Source of the DNA: Sipunculus nudus
Lineage: Eukaryota > Annelida > Sipuncula > Golfingiida > Sipunculidae
Direction: 5' to 3'
Assembly: GCA_026874595.1 (NCBI GenBank)
Contig: CM049311.1
Span: forward strand, 8,035,676-8,099,675
Length of the DNA: 64,000 bases
A program made the position numbers and the translations under genes. Of this stretch, positions 1 through 12,737 are shown one piece after another (the stretch's first letter is position 1; each line of letters opens with the position of its first letter). Under the pieces are notes generated by a model that made no database searches, was not told the origin of the DNA, and was given only the letters and a program-made list of their open reading frames with translations.

Positions 1-786
1 TGACCTAGCCGTTGATAATATGCATCTAACCTGAGGGTTTGGTGACTGTACCTCAGATTCTTACAAAGTTATTGCGTTAACATCATTTTAACAAGAAAAA
101 GACACAAGGTAGCGCCACCTGTATTCTGAAAAAAGACAAAGCTGTCCAAGATCTTCGGTCAATTTGATTTTTGGATCATTCCATGTATCCGGGCCCTTAC
201 TTAGATATTAAAGATTTGTTTGTGAATTTCACCAAATATGGGAATATTCAAGGTCAAGGCCCCTCTCATAGAAAAGGTCATGACCCCAATTTGAATAAAC
301 ATCATCCCATAACCATATCTATGTATATGCATAATATAAAAGAAATCTGTCCGTTAGTTTTTGACTTATAATGCTCACAGTACTGTCAAGTGGCAATTTC
401 GGGGGTATTAAAACACGAAAACAGGTAAAGAATAATAGGTTGCCCCACCAGTTTCTGGAACATGACAACCCTATCCATGATCTTCAATCAACTTGATTTT
501 GGAATCAATCCATGCAAGATTTCTTGATATATTTAAGAATGTGTGTGATTTTCCCTAAAATTTGACCTATTCAAGGTTAAGGACACTCTCCTAGTAAAGG
601 TCATTACCTCATTTAAATAGGCGTCGTCCTCTCACCCATATTTATACACAAACCAAGTTTGGTAAAGATCCGTGAAATATTTTTTTGAGTTATCGCGCCA
701 CCAAGATTTATATGCGGCGGCGGCGGCGGCGGCGGCAGAGGGACCGTCATGAAAACATAGTATCCCCCGACTTTGTCTGGGGATAA
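1..786 (+). repeat. Hairpin-ended repeat, family C (partial, cut by window edge)
   Basis: Non-coding interspersed repeat. It has two degraded copies of the palindrome module (GGTAGCGCCACC at 108-119 and a weaker one ending at 449), then a (CGG)n tract at about 715-736, then a terminal inverted repeat at 761-785 in which TATCCCC pairs with GGGGATA. The order module, CGG tract, hairpin matches, in reverse orientation, the repeats at 54677 and 55867. The short open frame at 171-371 is repeat-derived and not a gene. Confidence 0.7.
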
Positions 787-2844
787 AATTATATCAACAA
801 TTTCTTTTAATTAATTCTTAATTTATTTGTTCAACTGCAGGCGTTGTATTTAAACATTTCATGCTGACCGGCCCTATGTTGTCCCAAGGAAATACTGAAT
901 TCCACCGGTCATTAAAATTATGGTCAGTCATAAAATAGCTCATGGCCATAATTTATACGGGCTTATATTCTGTTGCTGATACCTATTCACAAACATATTT
1001 TGAAGAAAAAAATACCCGTCTTATATATTTTAGTTATATATATCATCCGCAATGATTGACAACGGTAGTGAGACCATTCTATACCATAGTTTCCATTAGT
1101 TTGGGAAATACAAGAAGGCTTAAGAATAGCAGGAACTTACATTTTTGCAAGGTAAAAGAAAATTTATGTCTACGTCACTCATTTTTACCAAACTTTGTTT
1201 TGAATGGTTGTTTTAACACTTGAATGTTTTATTGTTTTTCTCGGTTTATTTCCACATGTGACAGACCATGAGGTTTAGTTTATTCCACTCCATGCAGTGA
1301 AAGGCTCAGCCAGTTGGGTTGTCAAATAAAGAAGTATGTAGCGCTAGGCAATCCAAACGAGGGGCTATCCAGCTGGGCCGGACAAAGACCCACTTCCATG
1401 GCTCAGCATGGCTGGGTGAACGTGGAGCATAAGAAGTCGGTACAGTGTAATGGTTTTTCCCCCTTTATGTCTAATGATTGTGAATCGACAGCCATGGCCA
1501 GCATGTATGTCCTCATTCAGGAACACTTCCATATTGAGCCGTTCTCACTCCTTCTCACTTAAAGAAGCCTAATCACCTATCTGACCTTTATAAAACAAAG
1601 GTAATCACTTGGACCTTATATAAAAATAGGCCAGAAAACGGGGATATCACCGCACCCAGGCTGCATGCTTGTTTTGTTAATATCAAAATGATTATTATAT
1701 GTTGGGGCCCGCCAAAATAATCAAAACAAATTCAACAAAGGCATCAGGCGGGATGTTAGATAAGCCAGAGCTTTGCAAATTAAATGCAAATATCGCTGTG
1801 TTTACAAAACACGTTGTTGATAAACAAGTCCATACATCTTGCACTGAGGCGTTATAAGATTTTGCCGTATGCAGAATTACCCTTAGATCGTGAATGTATA
1901 CACAGAGGAAGGCTGAAATCCAATTCTTTTTCCAAAGGTCGATGACAGGTGAATGGGCACCTTTAAGCCTAAACGAGAGCTTCGATCACAGGCATTGGTT
2001 GGCGAGAAACACGGAAATTACCACAGCTTTGTTGAACGCCCGACCACAGACCCGAGACAGGTCAACAACAGAGCTGTGCCAAACCAGATGTATCATCTTG
2101 AAACCCGTCTTGGGGCCAAGAACCTGCCACCTCATCTCTCAGAAGGTGACACTCCCGTGCCAGTAATCTGTGTATGGACCTCTTCACCATATTCTTCGGA
2201 CAACACGCATCTTTTCCTTTTGACCTCTTGAATAAATAGACAACAGTGGCCTAGTTTAGGTCTTGCGAGTGCCAACCACAAAACAGTGGGGACAATATTG
2301 AATTTTTATTTTGTATTAATTATTTGTGCTCGGAAACGGATATTAAAATCATGATAAACGATTTTTTTAATTTTTGAATAGTGTCTGCAGTGCACCTGCA
2401 GCCTTTTATGTCAGTTTGGTGTTTAGTTTTTTGTCAGACGCCATAGACGCCCAGGGAATTTGTTTAAAACCAGAAAAAGATGGGCGGTGTGTCGATTTTT
2501 TAACCCGCTGGATTACAAGTCGAAGGCGACATGAAAACAAGGGACACATGGGTCACGGCGCTCAGCTGATTGTGATTGGACCATAAATGTTTCTCCATTG
2601 TGACACTGTATCGATTCGATAAAGCTTATGAATATCATGGACATGTTGGGCTATTATAAATTAATTAAGGAATGTAATGTGAGTAAACAAGGCCTACAGG
2701 CCAAATGCGAACCTGTGCAAAGATTGGGAGTATGAATGGAGTTTATTTTTTAAATTAAATATTGATCCTCTTAAGTCCTGCATATCTACCTTTGTCATTA
2801 TGATTTCAGCAAAATGGATATTTCGGACCTGCAAGTTTCAGACT
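787..2844. other. Intergenic stretch with no recognised gene
   Basis: No open frame shows a recognisable domain or a convincing splice context. The only signature I recognise is at 2539-2568, where CATGGGTCACGGCGCTCAGC matches the left end of the repeat family seen complete at 9277, 27858 and 28701. Here it looks like a stray end. Frames at 1314-1562, 1894-2166 and 1953-2231 overlap one another in different phases and are probably chance. Confidence 0.4.
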
Positions 2845-5803
2845 AGGACATTTAAAAACTAGAATATGGGTAGTTTTCAAGCGACTATGTGTATCCGCAG
2901 AAATCAGAGTGGAACGGGTGAAGTGAGGCATAGATTAAGTGGCAAGGGGAAAAGAGTGAGGCGTGTTGCATATTAGCATGGATGTCTGCAGCGTAAACCT
3001 GAATGTAGGTGGTGCCACCTGTCATAAAATCGAGAAAATTGTCCAGGATGTATAAACCTGCAAAATTTCAGGTGGATAAGTCAAACCACTGCTGAGATAT
3101 GAGTGATTTTATCCCAAGGCAGATGAACAGATGGATGCTGTGCATAAGTGGTTGGAGGTGGCGCCACCAGTTTTCCCTATGATGTAATGCTATGTGAGAT
3201 CTATACACAAGCAGAATTTTGGCCCAATCAGTCAAACGGTTCCTGAGATATGAGTTTGGATGTCTGCAGAGTAAACGTGAATGTAGGTGACGCCACCTGT
3301 CATAAAATCAAGAGAGCTGTCCAGGATGTATGAACCTGCAAAATTTCAGGTGGATAAGTCAAACCACTGCTGAGATATGAGTGATTTTATCCCAAGGCAG
3401 ATGAACAGAGGGACGCTGTGCATAAATGGCTGCAGGTGGCGCCACCAGTTTTGCCTATGTAAAGAGCTATGTGAGATCTATATACAAACGAAATTTTGGC
3501 CCAATCGGTCAAATGGTTCCCGAGATATGAGCTTGAAGGTCTGCAGAGTAAACATGAATGTAGGTGGTGCCACCTGTCATAAAATCGAGAAAGCTGTCCA
3601 GGATGTATAAACCTGCAAAATTTCAGGTGGACAAGTCAAACCACTGCTGAGATATGAGTGATTTTATCCCAAAGCAGATGAACAGATGGACGCTGTGCAA
3701 AAATGGTTGCAGGTGGCGCCACCAGTTTTGCCTATGCAAAGAACTATGTGAGATCTATACACATGCAAAAGTTTGGCTCAATCGGTCAAACGGTTCGAGA
3801 AATATGAGCTTGGATGTCTGCAGAGTAAACGTGAATGTAGGTGGCGCCACCTGTCATAAAATCAAGAGAGCTGTCCAAGATGTATAAACCTGCAGGTGGC
3901 GCCTCAAGTTTTGCCTATGATGAAGAGCTATGTGAGATCTATACACATGCAAAATTTTGGCTCAATCGGTCAAACGGTTCGAGAAATATGAGCTTGGATG
4001 TCTGCAGAGTAAACGTGAATGTAGGTGGCGCCACCTGTCATAAAATCGAGAAAGCTGTCCAGGATGTATAAACCTGCAAAATTTTAGGTGGAAAAGTCAA
4101 ACCACTGCTGAGATACGAGTGATTTTATCCCAAAGCAGATGAACAGATGGATGCTGTGCAAAAATGGTTGCAGGTGGCGCCACCAGTTTTGCCTATGATG
4201 AAGAGCTATGTGAGATCTATACACATGCAAAATTTTGGCTCAATCGGTCAAACGGTTCGAGAAATATGAGCTTGGATGTCTGCAGAGTAAACGTGAATGT
4301 AGGTGGCGCCACCTGTCATAAAATCGAGAAAGCTGTCCAGGATGTATAAACCTGCAAAATTTCAGGTGGATAAGTCAAACCACTGCTGAGATATGAGTGA
4401 TTTTATCCCAAGGCAGATGAACAGAGGGACGCTGTGCAAAAATGGTTGCAGGTGGCGCCACCAGTTTTGCCTATGCAAAGAACTATGTGAGATCTATACA
4501 CATGCAAAATTTTGGCTCAATCGGTCAAACGGTTCGAGAAATATGAGCTTGGATGTCTGCAGAGTAAACGTGAATGTAGGTGGCGCCACCTGTCATAAAA
4601 TCAAGAGAGCTGTCCAGGATGTATAAACCTGCAGGTGGCGCCTCAAGTTTTGCCTATGATGAAGAGCTATGTGAGATCTATACACATGCAAAATTTTGGC
4701 TCAATCGGTCAAACGGTTCGAGAAATATGAGCTTGGATGTCTGCAGAGTAAACGTGAATGTAGGTGGCGCCACCTGTCATAAAAGCGAGAAAGCTGTCCA
4801 GGATGTATAAACCTGCAAAATTTTAGGTGGAAAAGTCAAACCACTGCTGAGATACGAGTGATTTTATCCCAAAGCAGATGAACAGATGGATGCTGTGCAA
4901 AAATGGTTGCAGGTGGCGCCACCAGTTTTGCCTATGATGAAGAGCTATGTGAGATCTATACACATGCAAAATTTTGGCTCAATCGGTCAAACGGTTCGAG
5001 AAATATGAGCTTGGATGTCTGCAGAGTAAACGTGAATGTAGGTGGCGCCACCTGTCATAAAATCGAGAAAGCTGTCCAGGATGTATAAACCTGCAAAATT
5101 TCAGGTGGATAAGTCAAACCACTGCTGAGATATGAGTGATTTTATCCCAAGGCAGATGAACAGAGTGACGCTGTGCATAAATGGCTGCAGGTAGCGCCAC
5201 CAGTTTTGCCTATGTAAAGAGCTATGTGAGATCTATACACATGCAAAATTTTGGCTCAATCGGTCAAACGGTTCGAGAAATATGAGCTTGGATGTCTGCA
5301 GAGTAAACGTGAATGTAGGTGGCGCCACCTGTCATAAAATCGAGAAAGCTGTCCAGGATGTATAAACCTGCAAAATTTCAGGCGGAAAAGTCAAACCGCT
5401 TCTGAGATATGAGTGATTTTATCCCAAAGCAGATGAACAGATGGAAGCTGTGCAAAAATGGTTGCAGGTGGCGCCACCATTTTTAGTGTATGTTATAAAG
5501 CTTTCCAAGGGCTACATTTGTGCAAAATTTTTAGCCTGATCGGTCAAACGGTTCCCGAGATATGTGGGTTTATGTGTGGAAACAGACGCACAAATGGACG
5601 CTGGGCAGAGAGGAAAGGTCAGAGGTCAACCAAAAATGAGGGCGCAGCAGTTCACATGTTACCGATCATAATTCCGAATTTTAAAAAATTCTGCCCAGTG
5701 GTTATGGAGGAGTTCTCAGGAAACCTATGCAGCAATGCGGCAGCGTCGGCGTCCGACTGAAAACATAGTATCCGCAAAACTCTGTTTTGGCGGATACAAT
5801 GAT
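2845..5803 (+). repeat. Hairpin-ended repeat, family B, copy 1 with expanded satellite
   Basis: The left end begins near AACTAGAATATGGGTAGT and has GTATCCGC at 2890. The right end is a hairpin at about 5768-5799 in which GTATCCGC and AAAAC pair with GTTTT and GCGGATAC, preceded by a GCGGCAGCGTCGGCG tract. The reverse-complement copy at 50268-51445 shares both ends and about 35 bp beyond the inner inverted repeat, so the borders are supported by two copies. The interior is a tandem array. No protein-coding capacity: the 61-77 aa frames inside are the same repeat unit read again and again. Confidence 0.8.
2995..5490 (+). repeat. Tandem satellite array with 277/184-bp units and 739-bp higher-order period
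   Basis: The basic unit is 277-278 bp and holds two palindrome modules, with the perfect palindrome GGTGGCGCCACC at for example 4173 and 4302. A shorter 184-bp unit, lacking about 93 bp, occurs once near 3840-4024 and again near 4578-4762. Matching points at 3654, 4393 and 5132 are exactly 739 bp apart, as are 3841/4580 and 4164/4903, so the array is a higher-order repeat made of 277+184+278. About 14 perfect 12-bp palindromes fall in this array. Confidence 0.88.
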
Positions 5804-6120
5804 TGTAGCTGGCACCACCAGTCTAATATACAACGAAGAGATATATAAATATACCCAATGTCAGACTGATATGTCAAACCCCTCCTGTGAAATAAGCAGG
5901 GACATGGACTGTGCAAAAATTATTGTAGGTGGCGCATCCAGTCTTGTACACTATAAAGCTACCCGATATGTATAAACATACCCTAACTTAAGGCTTATGT
6001 ATCAAATTCCTCTGTAGAAATAAGCAGGCACATACACTGCTTAAGTCAATGTAGGTGGCACCACCTGTCATGTAAATAAGAATACCATCAAAGACGCATA
6101 GACAGGTCAAAATATCAGTC
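5804..6120 (+). repeat. Diverged relative of the palindrome-module repeats
   Basis: Contains degraded palindromes (GTGGCGCATCC near 5932, GGTGGCACCACC near 6055) and the wording of family B units (TGTGCAAAAATTATTGTAGG, GTATAAACATACC), but with many substitutions. It looks like an older copy adjoining family B. Confidence 0.5.
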
Positions 6121-6219
6121 GAATACATCAAACTTCCCCAGAGTTTGATGCACTGGGCTGACAAGGCTTAGGTGAGTAAGGCAGTTGCCCCCGAGTGACC
6201 TGTGACAAATTGCTGCCTC

Positions 6220-6330
6220 AAGCTACTGCACTGAGTGAACTCTTGACCAGCACCTGGTTAGACTGAGTGAACTTTTGACCTGTACCTGGCTGCACTGAGT
6301 GAACTCTTGACCTATTGCATAATCTGACAC
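6220..6330 (+). repeat. Three-copy short tandem repeat (about 32-37 bp)
   Basis: CTGAGTGAACTCTTGACC recurs at about 6232, 6265 (with TTTTGACC) and 6296, followed by varied text. The 90-aa minus-strand frame here has no recognisable domain. Confidence 0.55.
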
Positions 6331-6879
6331 AGTTGGCAGTCTGCCAAAGCTATAAATAGATTCAGGCTGAACTTTGGTGCTAAATATGATGCAGTAGCCA
6401 AAACTATTCATAGAGCTGACATCATCTTGGCTAATGGCCAACATCAAGGCACCGGAAATCTGCCAATGGTAAACCCAGTGGTGCCATCTGTACACAAAAG
6501 TGGTCCCTACATGAAATAACTTTGAAATTTATTTTCCCAATACAAAATGCTTTTCAGCTGACTTTTTATAAAAAAAAAGAAATCAGGAATATATGTATAA
6601 TTATTACGGATGCATTTTGAATGCAAAATTAAAATACAGATATATCTCATTGATGGTAAATTCTTGAATTAAGTTGAGTAGGGATACCATTGATTTATAA
6701 TCTAAGTACAGTTGTCTTTATATAGCCACAGAGAGCTGAATATCCATGACTGTAACATTGCCTGGTATGATGAATAACTAAAATCATAAATTTAAGTTTT
6801 TTAAAAGCTTTTAAAAACTTTCTTGTCAATATTAACCAAAGATAACCTGAAATCTAAATGTCTTGTGGCATGATGTAAT

Positions 6880-7150
6880 AGATGCTGATAAACTGGTGCC
6901 AGACTAGATGTAACAGCATCACACAGCTAACATATAGGGTAAAATGACTCAATTCAATCTCCATAATTCAGCCAAAAATCATTCATGTGGAACCATTAAT
7001 GACAATTATTATAAGAATTATTGTAGGGATTATTCTTGTAAAATATTTAACAAACTGGCTTCAGTGGCATCAGGTTTCGCAGGTTTATAACTCATATAGG
7101 AAGATACAGCAAACTGGCTAAGGTCAGCTTCCTGTAACTCAGCCAAAAAG
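6880..7150 (+). repeat. Family E repeat, left part (interrupted at 7150)
   Basis: The wording CTCAGCCAAAAAG at 7139-7150 continues as AAAAAGCACTGAACC at 13640. The same phrase occurs uninterrupted, with variations, near 13800 and 14100. This portion and 13640-14456 are therefore two halves of one repeat separated by a 6.5-kb insertion. Confidence 0.7.
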
Positions 7151-7456
7151 CAGGGGCGTAGCCAAGGGGGGCCGCATATATATATGCGTTAAATCAGGGG
7201 CGGATATATGCTATCAGTAGTGGATTCAGAGGGGGCGCCTTGGGCGCGCGGCCCCCCGTTGAGCTGCAAAATCTCTCATTTTATCTTATTTTCGATTTTC
7301 GTGATTAATTTTCGTTTTTTTATATTTCTTATTATTAATAGGCAAATAGACTTTATTTTATCTGCAGTTACAATTACTTTTAAATTTATTAGTTGAGTAT
7401 AAGGATATTTATGGACAGCTGCAGAACAACTGCAGATCGATCGAGCACCGGGCCTA
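7151..7456 (+). repeat. Left end of the composite element, duplicated at 12079-12955
   Basis: From the CAGGGGCG end through GCGCGGCCCCCC to GAGCACCGGGCC this stretch matches 12079-12340 plus 12750-12955, apart from an expanded TA tract and a 397-bp insertion in the second copy. The copies diverge right after GGGCC. Confidence 0.75.
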
Positions 7457-7561
7457 TATCTGGTTTCTGGGAACCTGTAAGTGCCTTGCATCAGCTCTGC
7501 ATTGGGCTCCGGGTCACATATCATACCCGGTCATCTGTCAAGTCGTGTATACCCTGTTCAG

Positions 7562-7566
<5 letters not shown>

Positions 7567-7640
<74 letters not shown>
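7567..7640 (+). repeat. (CT)n/(TA)n microsatellite
   Basis: A pure CT run passes directly into a pure TA run and then a TTA-rich tail. It generates spurious IYIY and RERE frames on both strands. Confidence 0.95.
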
Positions 7641-7642
<2 letters not shown>

Positions 7643-7798
7643 ATTATTATTATTAGTAGTAGTATTAATATAATAATAGGTGAGGCCGTATTGGACTATC
7701 GTCGAGAAGTAGGGAAAGAGGATGATTGACACATTTTAGACTAACTTATTAATTTAAGACAGTTTAGTCCATCTAAAAGGCGACCCTCTTGATCTTCA

Positions 7799-7799
<1 letters not shown>

Positions 7800-7890
<91 letters not shown>
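7800..7890 (+). repeat. (TA)n microsatellite, about 90 bp
   Basis: Uninterrupted TA dinucleotide run. Confidence 0.95.
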
Positions 7891-7893
<3 letters not shown>

Positions 7894-8035
7894 AATGAAC
7901 ATAAACAGAAGAGAGACATCAACGCCAACATTTCAATCAATCATATTATGTAGATCACATTCACAGACTGCATGTTGCTAAATTTTGAGGTACCCCTGAA
8001 GCCTTCGTACAGGACCAGGAGAATTTATTAATGTT

Positions 8036-8038
<3 letters not shown>

Positions 8039-8086
<48 letters not shown>
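8039..8086 (+). repeat. (TA)n microsatellite
   Basis: Uninterrupted TA run. Flanking frames at 7961-8209 and 8031-8312 are artefacts of it. A G-rich homopolymer follows at about 8413-8436. Confidence 0.95.
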
Positions 8087-8088
<2 letters not shown>

Positions 8089-9276
8089 CCGGACATACAA
8101 AAGCTTTTCCTACCTGCCTTGCTAGTGAAGCTTGCTTTATTAGCGAAGCGCTAGAACGTGTGACTGGTGTGTCAAGAATATACGGGTTCGGCCCAATTTC
8201 TATTTTCATCTGTTACATATATATATATGGGTGTTGCATATCATTTTTACGAAGACAATGCCCCCATCCCTTACCTTCCACAACACCCACACACACAGAC
8301 AGGCCCTTGTAATGGAGTATACCACATTAAACACACTCGCCCCTACACACACGTTCTCAGTATAGGCCTAGTATAACACATATTTTTATCAGTGTTGGAT
8401 CCAAAACCCATTGGGGGGGGGGGGGGGGGAGGGGGGCAAGAATTTTCAGGGAGTCTCGACTGTTGATTCTGTGTACCAGATGAGGGGGCTGGGCATTGGA
8501 CCAGTGTCCCCCTTGTGCGGTAATAAAAATAATAAAACAAATAATAAAAATTTAAGAAATATTGAAGCAATATGAGAATTGATTAACAGGGAATATCGAT
8601 TAAGAAACCACCAAGAAATTAAAAAATGTTTCCCCAAAAAAGTCTTACCTGTAAGATTTTAACAGTACCAGTGATATGGGAACTCGGAATCATGTCATAT
8701 TATCAGTCATTTTCCTATTTTTTTCATTTCTGAAACACTGCATTTCATATGATATTTAAGCAACTTTGTGACTCATTTTTGGTAACATTTATATTTTAGT
8801 ATTTGCAGGTAGAGCCTAAATTCATGACAAAATTACATTCATTTAATAAGTAAAATGTGGGCAGGGGGCATACCGTGGTGGATACACGTCCCCTGTCCCC
8901 CATCACGCACTTTGCGCCCGTGTCATATTTGTACGTTATTCTTATGTTTTTTTTCTTATTTAATATAAACACAAAATAGTAAAATAATAAACTCTGCATG
9001 GGTATATATGTGGTTTTATGATACAGGTATAAATCTGTCATGGGCAAAAAAAAATATGATCCTGGATTTACTCGACAGAACAATGGTTTATGCATCTCTT
9101 ATCTGTATTATGTGAACCTGTTATTTGTCCCGTTGCCCTATCTAAACCGGTTATCCGTCACCTCTCTGTGCCCTTTATTAACCGGATCTCGATCTCTATC
9201 TCTCTCTTTCGTATAGAAGTAGCAAAGCACTTTTCAAGGATTCAGCGAATTGAGGAGACAATGAAAACCAAACAAA

Positions 9277-10514
9277 CACTAGGGACCCATTGGTCTCGAC
9301 GCTCAGCTGAAATTGCCTTTAAGGATATGTTTATGAGAGTTCTTCAAAATATGGGTCCTGTGATCAGTTTGAAGCCAACCTGTCAACCCAAACTGGCGTT
9401 ATCATCCATAAAAATCTGTGAACGGATGGGCCCTGTGACCTTGACCTTTGAACTTGTGACCCTTAAATCATAAGAAAACGTCAACTAACGGCAGGTGGGC
9501 ACAATGTGGAAGACGGAAGGTTTGCGATGAAAAGTTTGGCTTTAAATACATCCATAATCTTTTTAAAGAAGTGGGTCCTGTGACCTTGACCTTTGACCTC
9601 CTGACCCAAAAATTAAAAAGGTTCTTACATTATTGGTGGGTCATATATAAGTCAGGATCGAAACCAATATATGAATCCAAATAGAGTTATCATCCGGAAA
9701 AAAAAATTTCAACAGATGGCCCCTTGTGACCTTGTCCTTTGACCTTGTGACCCCAACAATCAACCAGATTCTTCCCCTATTGGCAGGTCAGCTATTTGTG
9801 CAAGATGAAAGGTTTTGGATGGAAAGTTTGGCTTAAAATGCATGCACAATCTTTCTAAACAGGTGGGTCCGGTGACCATGACCTTTAAAATCATGACCCC
9901 AAAATCAACAGAGTTCTTGCGTTAGAGATGGGACATATTTAAGTCAAGTTTGAAATTTATATGTCAATTCATGTTGGAGTTATCATCAGGAAACAAATTT
10001 GACGGACATACAGAAAGACGAACAGACGGAAGGACAGGGTTATTAATATAGGGCATCCGCTTATTCAAGCAGGGCCCTAATAAACACACAAGGGTTTAAG
10101 ACACATATGAAACCACGGTTGCGAATCTGATAGAATCAATATAATTAGACAGTCTCAAAATAAAGGAAAAAATGGCGCCACCAGTTTTCAGGAACTGACA
10201 AAACTAGTCATGGTCAATATTCAAGACAAGATTCATGGCAATCCTTGCATTAATTGTCAAGATATTGCAGGTTTTTTATTATTTTTTTTTATTATTCTGA
10301 GGGGTACTTACGAGCCCCATAGCTCGGAGGATATAGGTCACAGTGACCTTATTTCAGGTTTCCAGGGAAAATTTTTATGAACCTAACTGGATATTCAGTT
10401 ATAAATTTCTAGGGTTAGCGGTTTCGATTTGTGTCCTGCTTACGGACGACCCGACGCCCGGACGGACAAAGCGCCATGGCCTTACTTCAGTTGACTTTTA
10501 GTCAGCTGAGCTAT
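9277..10514 (+). repeat. Family A repeat with DR1-rich interior
   Basis: The left end reads GGGACCCATTGGTCTCGACG, then GCTCAGCTGA. The right end reads GTCAGCTGAGCTATAAAG after a GACGCCCGGACGGAC tract. The interior repeats TGTGACCTTGACCTTTGACC in several phases (near 9435, 9579, 9726). At 10171-10182 it carries a near-perfect palindrome module in minus orientation, 83 bp from ATATCTT. GCTCAGCTGA at the left and TCAGCTGAGC at the right form a short inverted pair. Confidence 0.7.
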
Positions 10515-10844
10515 AAAGCAGGAGCAGCGCAAGGATACATGATATGCCCGCCGTTGTGACCTCTGACCTCATTAGATATGCGTGAATTTTGCCGATAATT
10601 TAATTCAGGTGAGAAAATGTATTGTTTATATTTATAATAAGTTTCATGAAAAGCCATAAGATTTTTGCTAAGTCATCAAAATACCACCAAAGTATTATGA
10701 CCTCTTACCTTATTAAATATGCATGGATTTACCCAGGAATCGAACTTAAGAGAGTTATTATATTGGTTAATTTCTTCAAAATCTATCATATTTCTGCGAA
10801 GTAATTGTGTAATGTCACAATGTAGCTGGGTAAAATCTGCCTAG

Positions 10845-11005
10845 GGCTGCAACGGGTACAAACTTTTGGACTCGAGTTACCGATAAACATTACCCGACTC
10901 GGATTAGAGTCCAAATTTTGGACTCGAGTACTCGGTGAATAATACGGACTCGAGAACTCGGTGAATAATACGGACTCGAGTACTCGAGTTCTCCTTTCTG
11001 CCTTA
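10845..11005 (+). repeat. CTCGAG-rich MITE-like fragment
   Basis: Starts TAGGGCTGCAACGGGTAC, an opening typical of hAT-type miniature elements, and contains repeated GGACTCGAG/ACTCGGTGAATAATA units. No matching right inverted end was found, so it may be truncated. Confidence 0.35.
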
Positions 11006-12078
11006 CATATGACCTCATTAAATATGTGTGGATTTTGCCTGTAATCACACTCGGGCAAGATATTCTATTTGTAAGAAGTTATGGAGTTTATATGAGTTTC
11101 GCGAAAAAAAACATAAAAATATTGGTAAATTATCGCGGCGACACTACCAGTTAACGGACGAACAGAGAACGGACAGACCGTGAGTATACCATATTACGTT
11201 CCGTCAAAGACGGGCGTATAAAAACACAAAAGTGTGGTCACAGTTATATAACTGCGTCTAAGACCGTTCTAAAAAGTGACCAAGTTTTTTCTTAAAAGAT
11301 AAAATGACACGTTTATTGAAAAGCTATGAGTGATCTCCTATGTAACAATCATACGGGCAAAAAATTTCGGTGATTTTATTAGTGGTAACAAAAGGCAACA
11401 CAGATCTGTATTTCTATGTTAAGGAAGAAGCCCAAAAATAACGCCAAGCAAATCATAACTTGAAAAATTTACTGCGATCTATTTATGTTAAGCAAAACAG
11501 ACTAACGCCACTTGCGCTTGCAGCGGGGTAAATGATGATAATGACACATTTAGAAAAGCTTCCCTCACACCATACGCATACAGTTTAGAGGGACGTATTT
11601 ACAGGCCCTTTATATTATCATATAAGGTGCACATATTTGGGACACTGGGAAAGTTTTTTTTTTTATCGAGTGTTGGGCTTCATGTGATACATCAGACTCA
11701 AGCTCAAGTCTTGCACTTTTATTTTGTTTCAAGAAAACAGGGGGTGGTGTATGTGATTTTCAAGGAATAAGGCAATATATGATAGCTTCTAAATCTGGCC
11801 ATTAGATGTCAGCACGTAAAAGACATTTCACAGAAACAAATTTACAACTATCAGTCTCCTCCAACATAATCAAAAAGGGCCAGCCCTGCTATTTTTTATT
11901 CATTAAATTTCTCCTATGATCCATCTGCTATAAATATTGTATGCACCCTCAAATATTTTTCCCCTGGAATTTTCTACTGCCCTGCAATATTTAATGCCTG
12001 CTCTCTCTTGACGACACACAATGGGCCAACCTTGACCGGACCCGGAAATAGGTCACTCTAACATACAAGATTAAACTG
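11006..12078. other. No gene recognised
   Basis: AT-rich unique-looking sequence. At about 11145-11220 it has an ACGGACGAACAGAGAACGG tract typical of the ends of these repeats. No coding signal. Confidence 0.4.
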
Positions 12079-12184
12079 CAGGGGCGTAGCCAAGGGGGGG
12101 CCGCAGGGGGGCATGGCCCCCCCCCCCCCCCGCCCCGGTCGCATCCAGTACTCGCCGTCCTTTCGGAATTTTACATAATCTAAT

Positions 12185-12188
<4 letters not shown>

Positions 12189-12268
<80 letters not shown>
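12189..12268 (+). repeat. (TA)n microsatellite, about 80 bp
   Basis: Uninterrupted TA run inside the second copy of the composite element's left end. A poly-C run precedes it at about 12117-12132. Confidence 0.95.
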
Positions 12269-12271
<3 letters not shown>

Positions 12272-12340
12272 AAATAAGTGGCGGATATATGCTATCAGTA
12301 TAGTGGATTCAGAGGGGGCGCCTTGGGCGCGCGGCCCCCC

Positions 12341-12737
12341 AATCCAATCCAAAAGAAGTATTCGCTCATCGAGCAGCTAAAGGTTGCTGCGGTCAAGACC
12401 TCAGCCCTGTGCGCTCCTTAAGCACGTTCTCTGAGCCAACAGTCGCAGTGCCACGCCAAGCCAAGCAAGGAGCCATAGGGGGCGCCCTCTTCTCTCCAGG
12501 GTTGAAGTCCTTGTTAGAAAGCTACAGCACCCACAGCCACAAAGCCCGAAGCAACCCGCATTCCCTCTACCGATCCCAGCAGCGGAGACCCAGCCATGCC
12601 ATTCGAGAGCCGAACTCGATCATTGTGAACGACTTTACTTCGAGACACAAAGCCCTTTTACTTGCGTTTTCGGTCATTTGGACCGTTTAACCAGTTTCCC
12701 AGTTATGCAAGTTAACAAGTTTATTCTTCATCGGCAA
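12341..12737 (-). mobile_element. 397-bp insertion with 12-bp flanking duplication
   Basis: GCGCGGCCCCCC occurs at 12329-12340 and again at 12738-12749. The copy at 7151 has only one such 12-mer and no insert, so it serves as the empty site. On the minus strand the insert ends in two GGATT units, as short-tailed non-LTR retroelements or SINEs may. The GC content is higher than the surroundings. The 93-aa plus-strand frame inside has no recognised domain. Class is uncertain. Confidence 0.6.

Noticed and set aside
3377-5088. Series of 61-77 aa open frames with nearly the same sequence
   Set aside because: They are the satellite unit read repeatedly. They start at arbitrary ATGs, have no known domain, and the stop pattern follows the repeat period.
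7393-8312. Open frames rich in alternating Ile-Tyr or Arg-Glu
   Set aside because: Translations of (TA)n and (CT)n microsatellites.
12409-12690. 93-aa frame in the 397-bp insertion
   Set aside because: No known domain. The insert is better explained as a mobile element; a coding role is unsupported.
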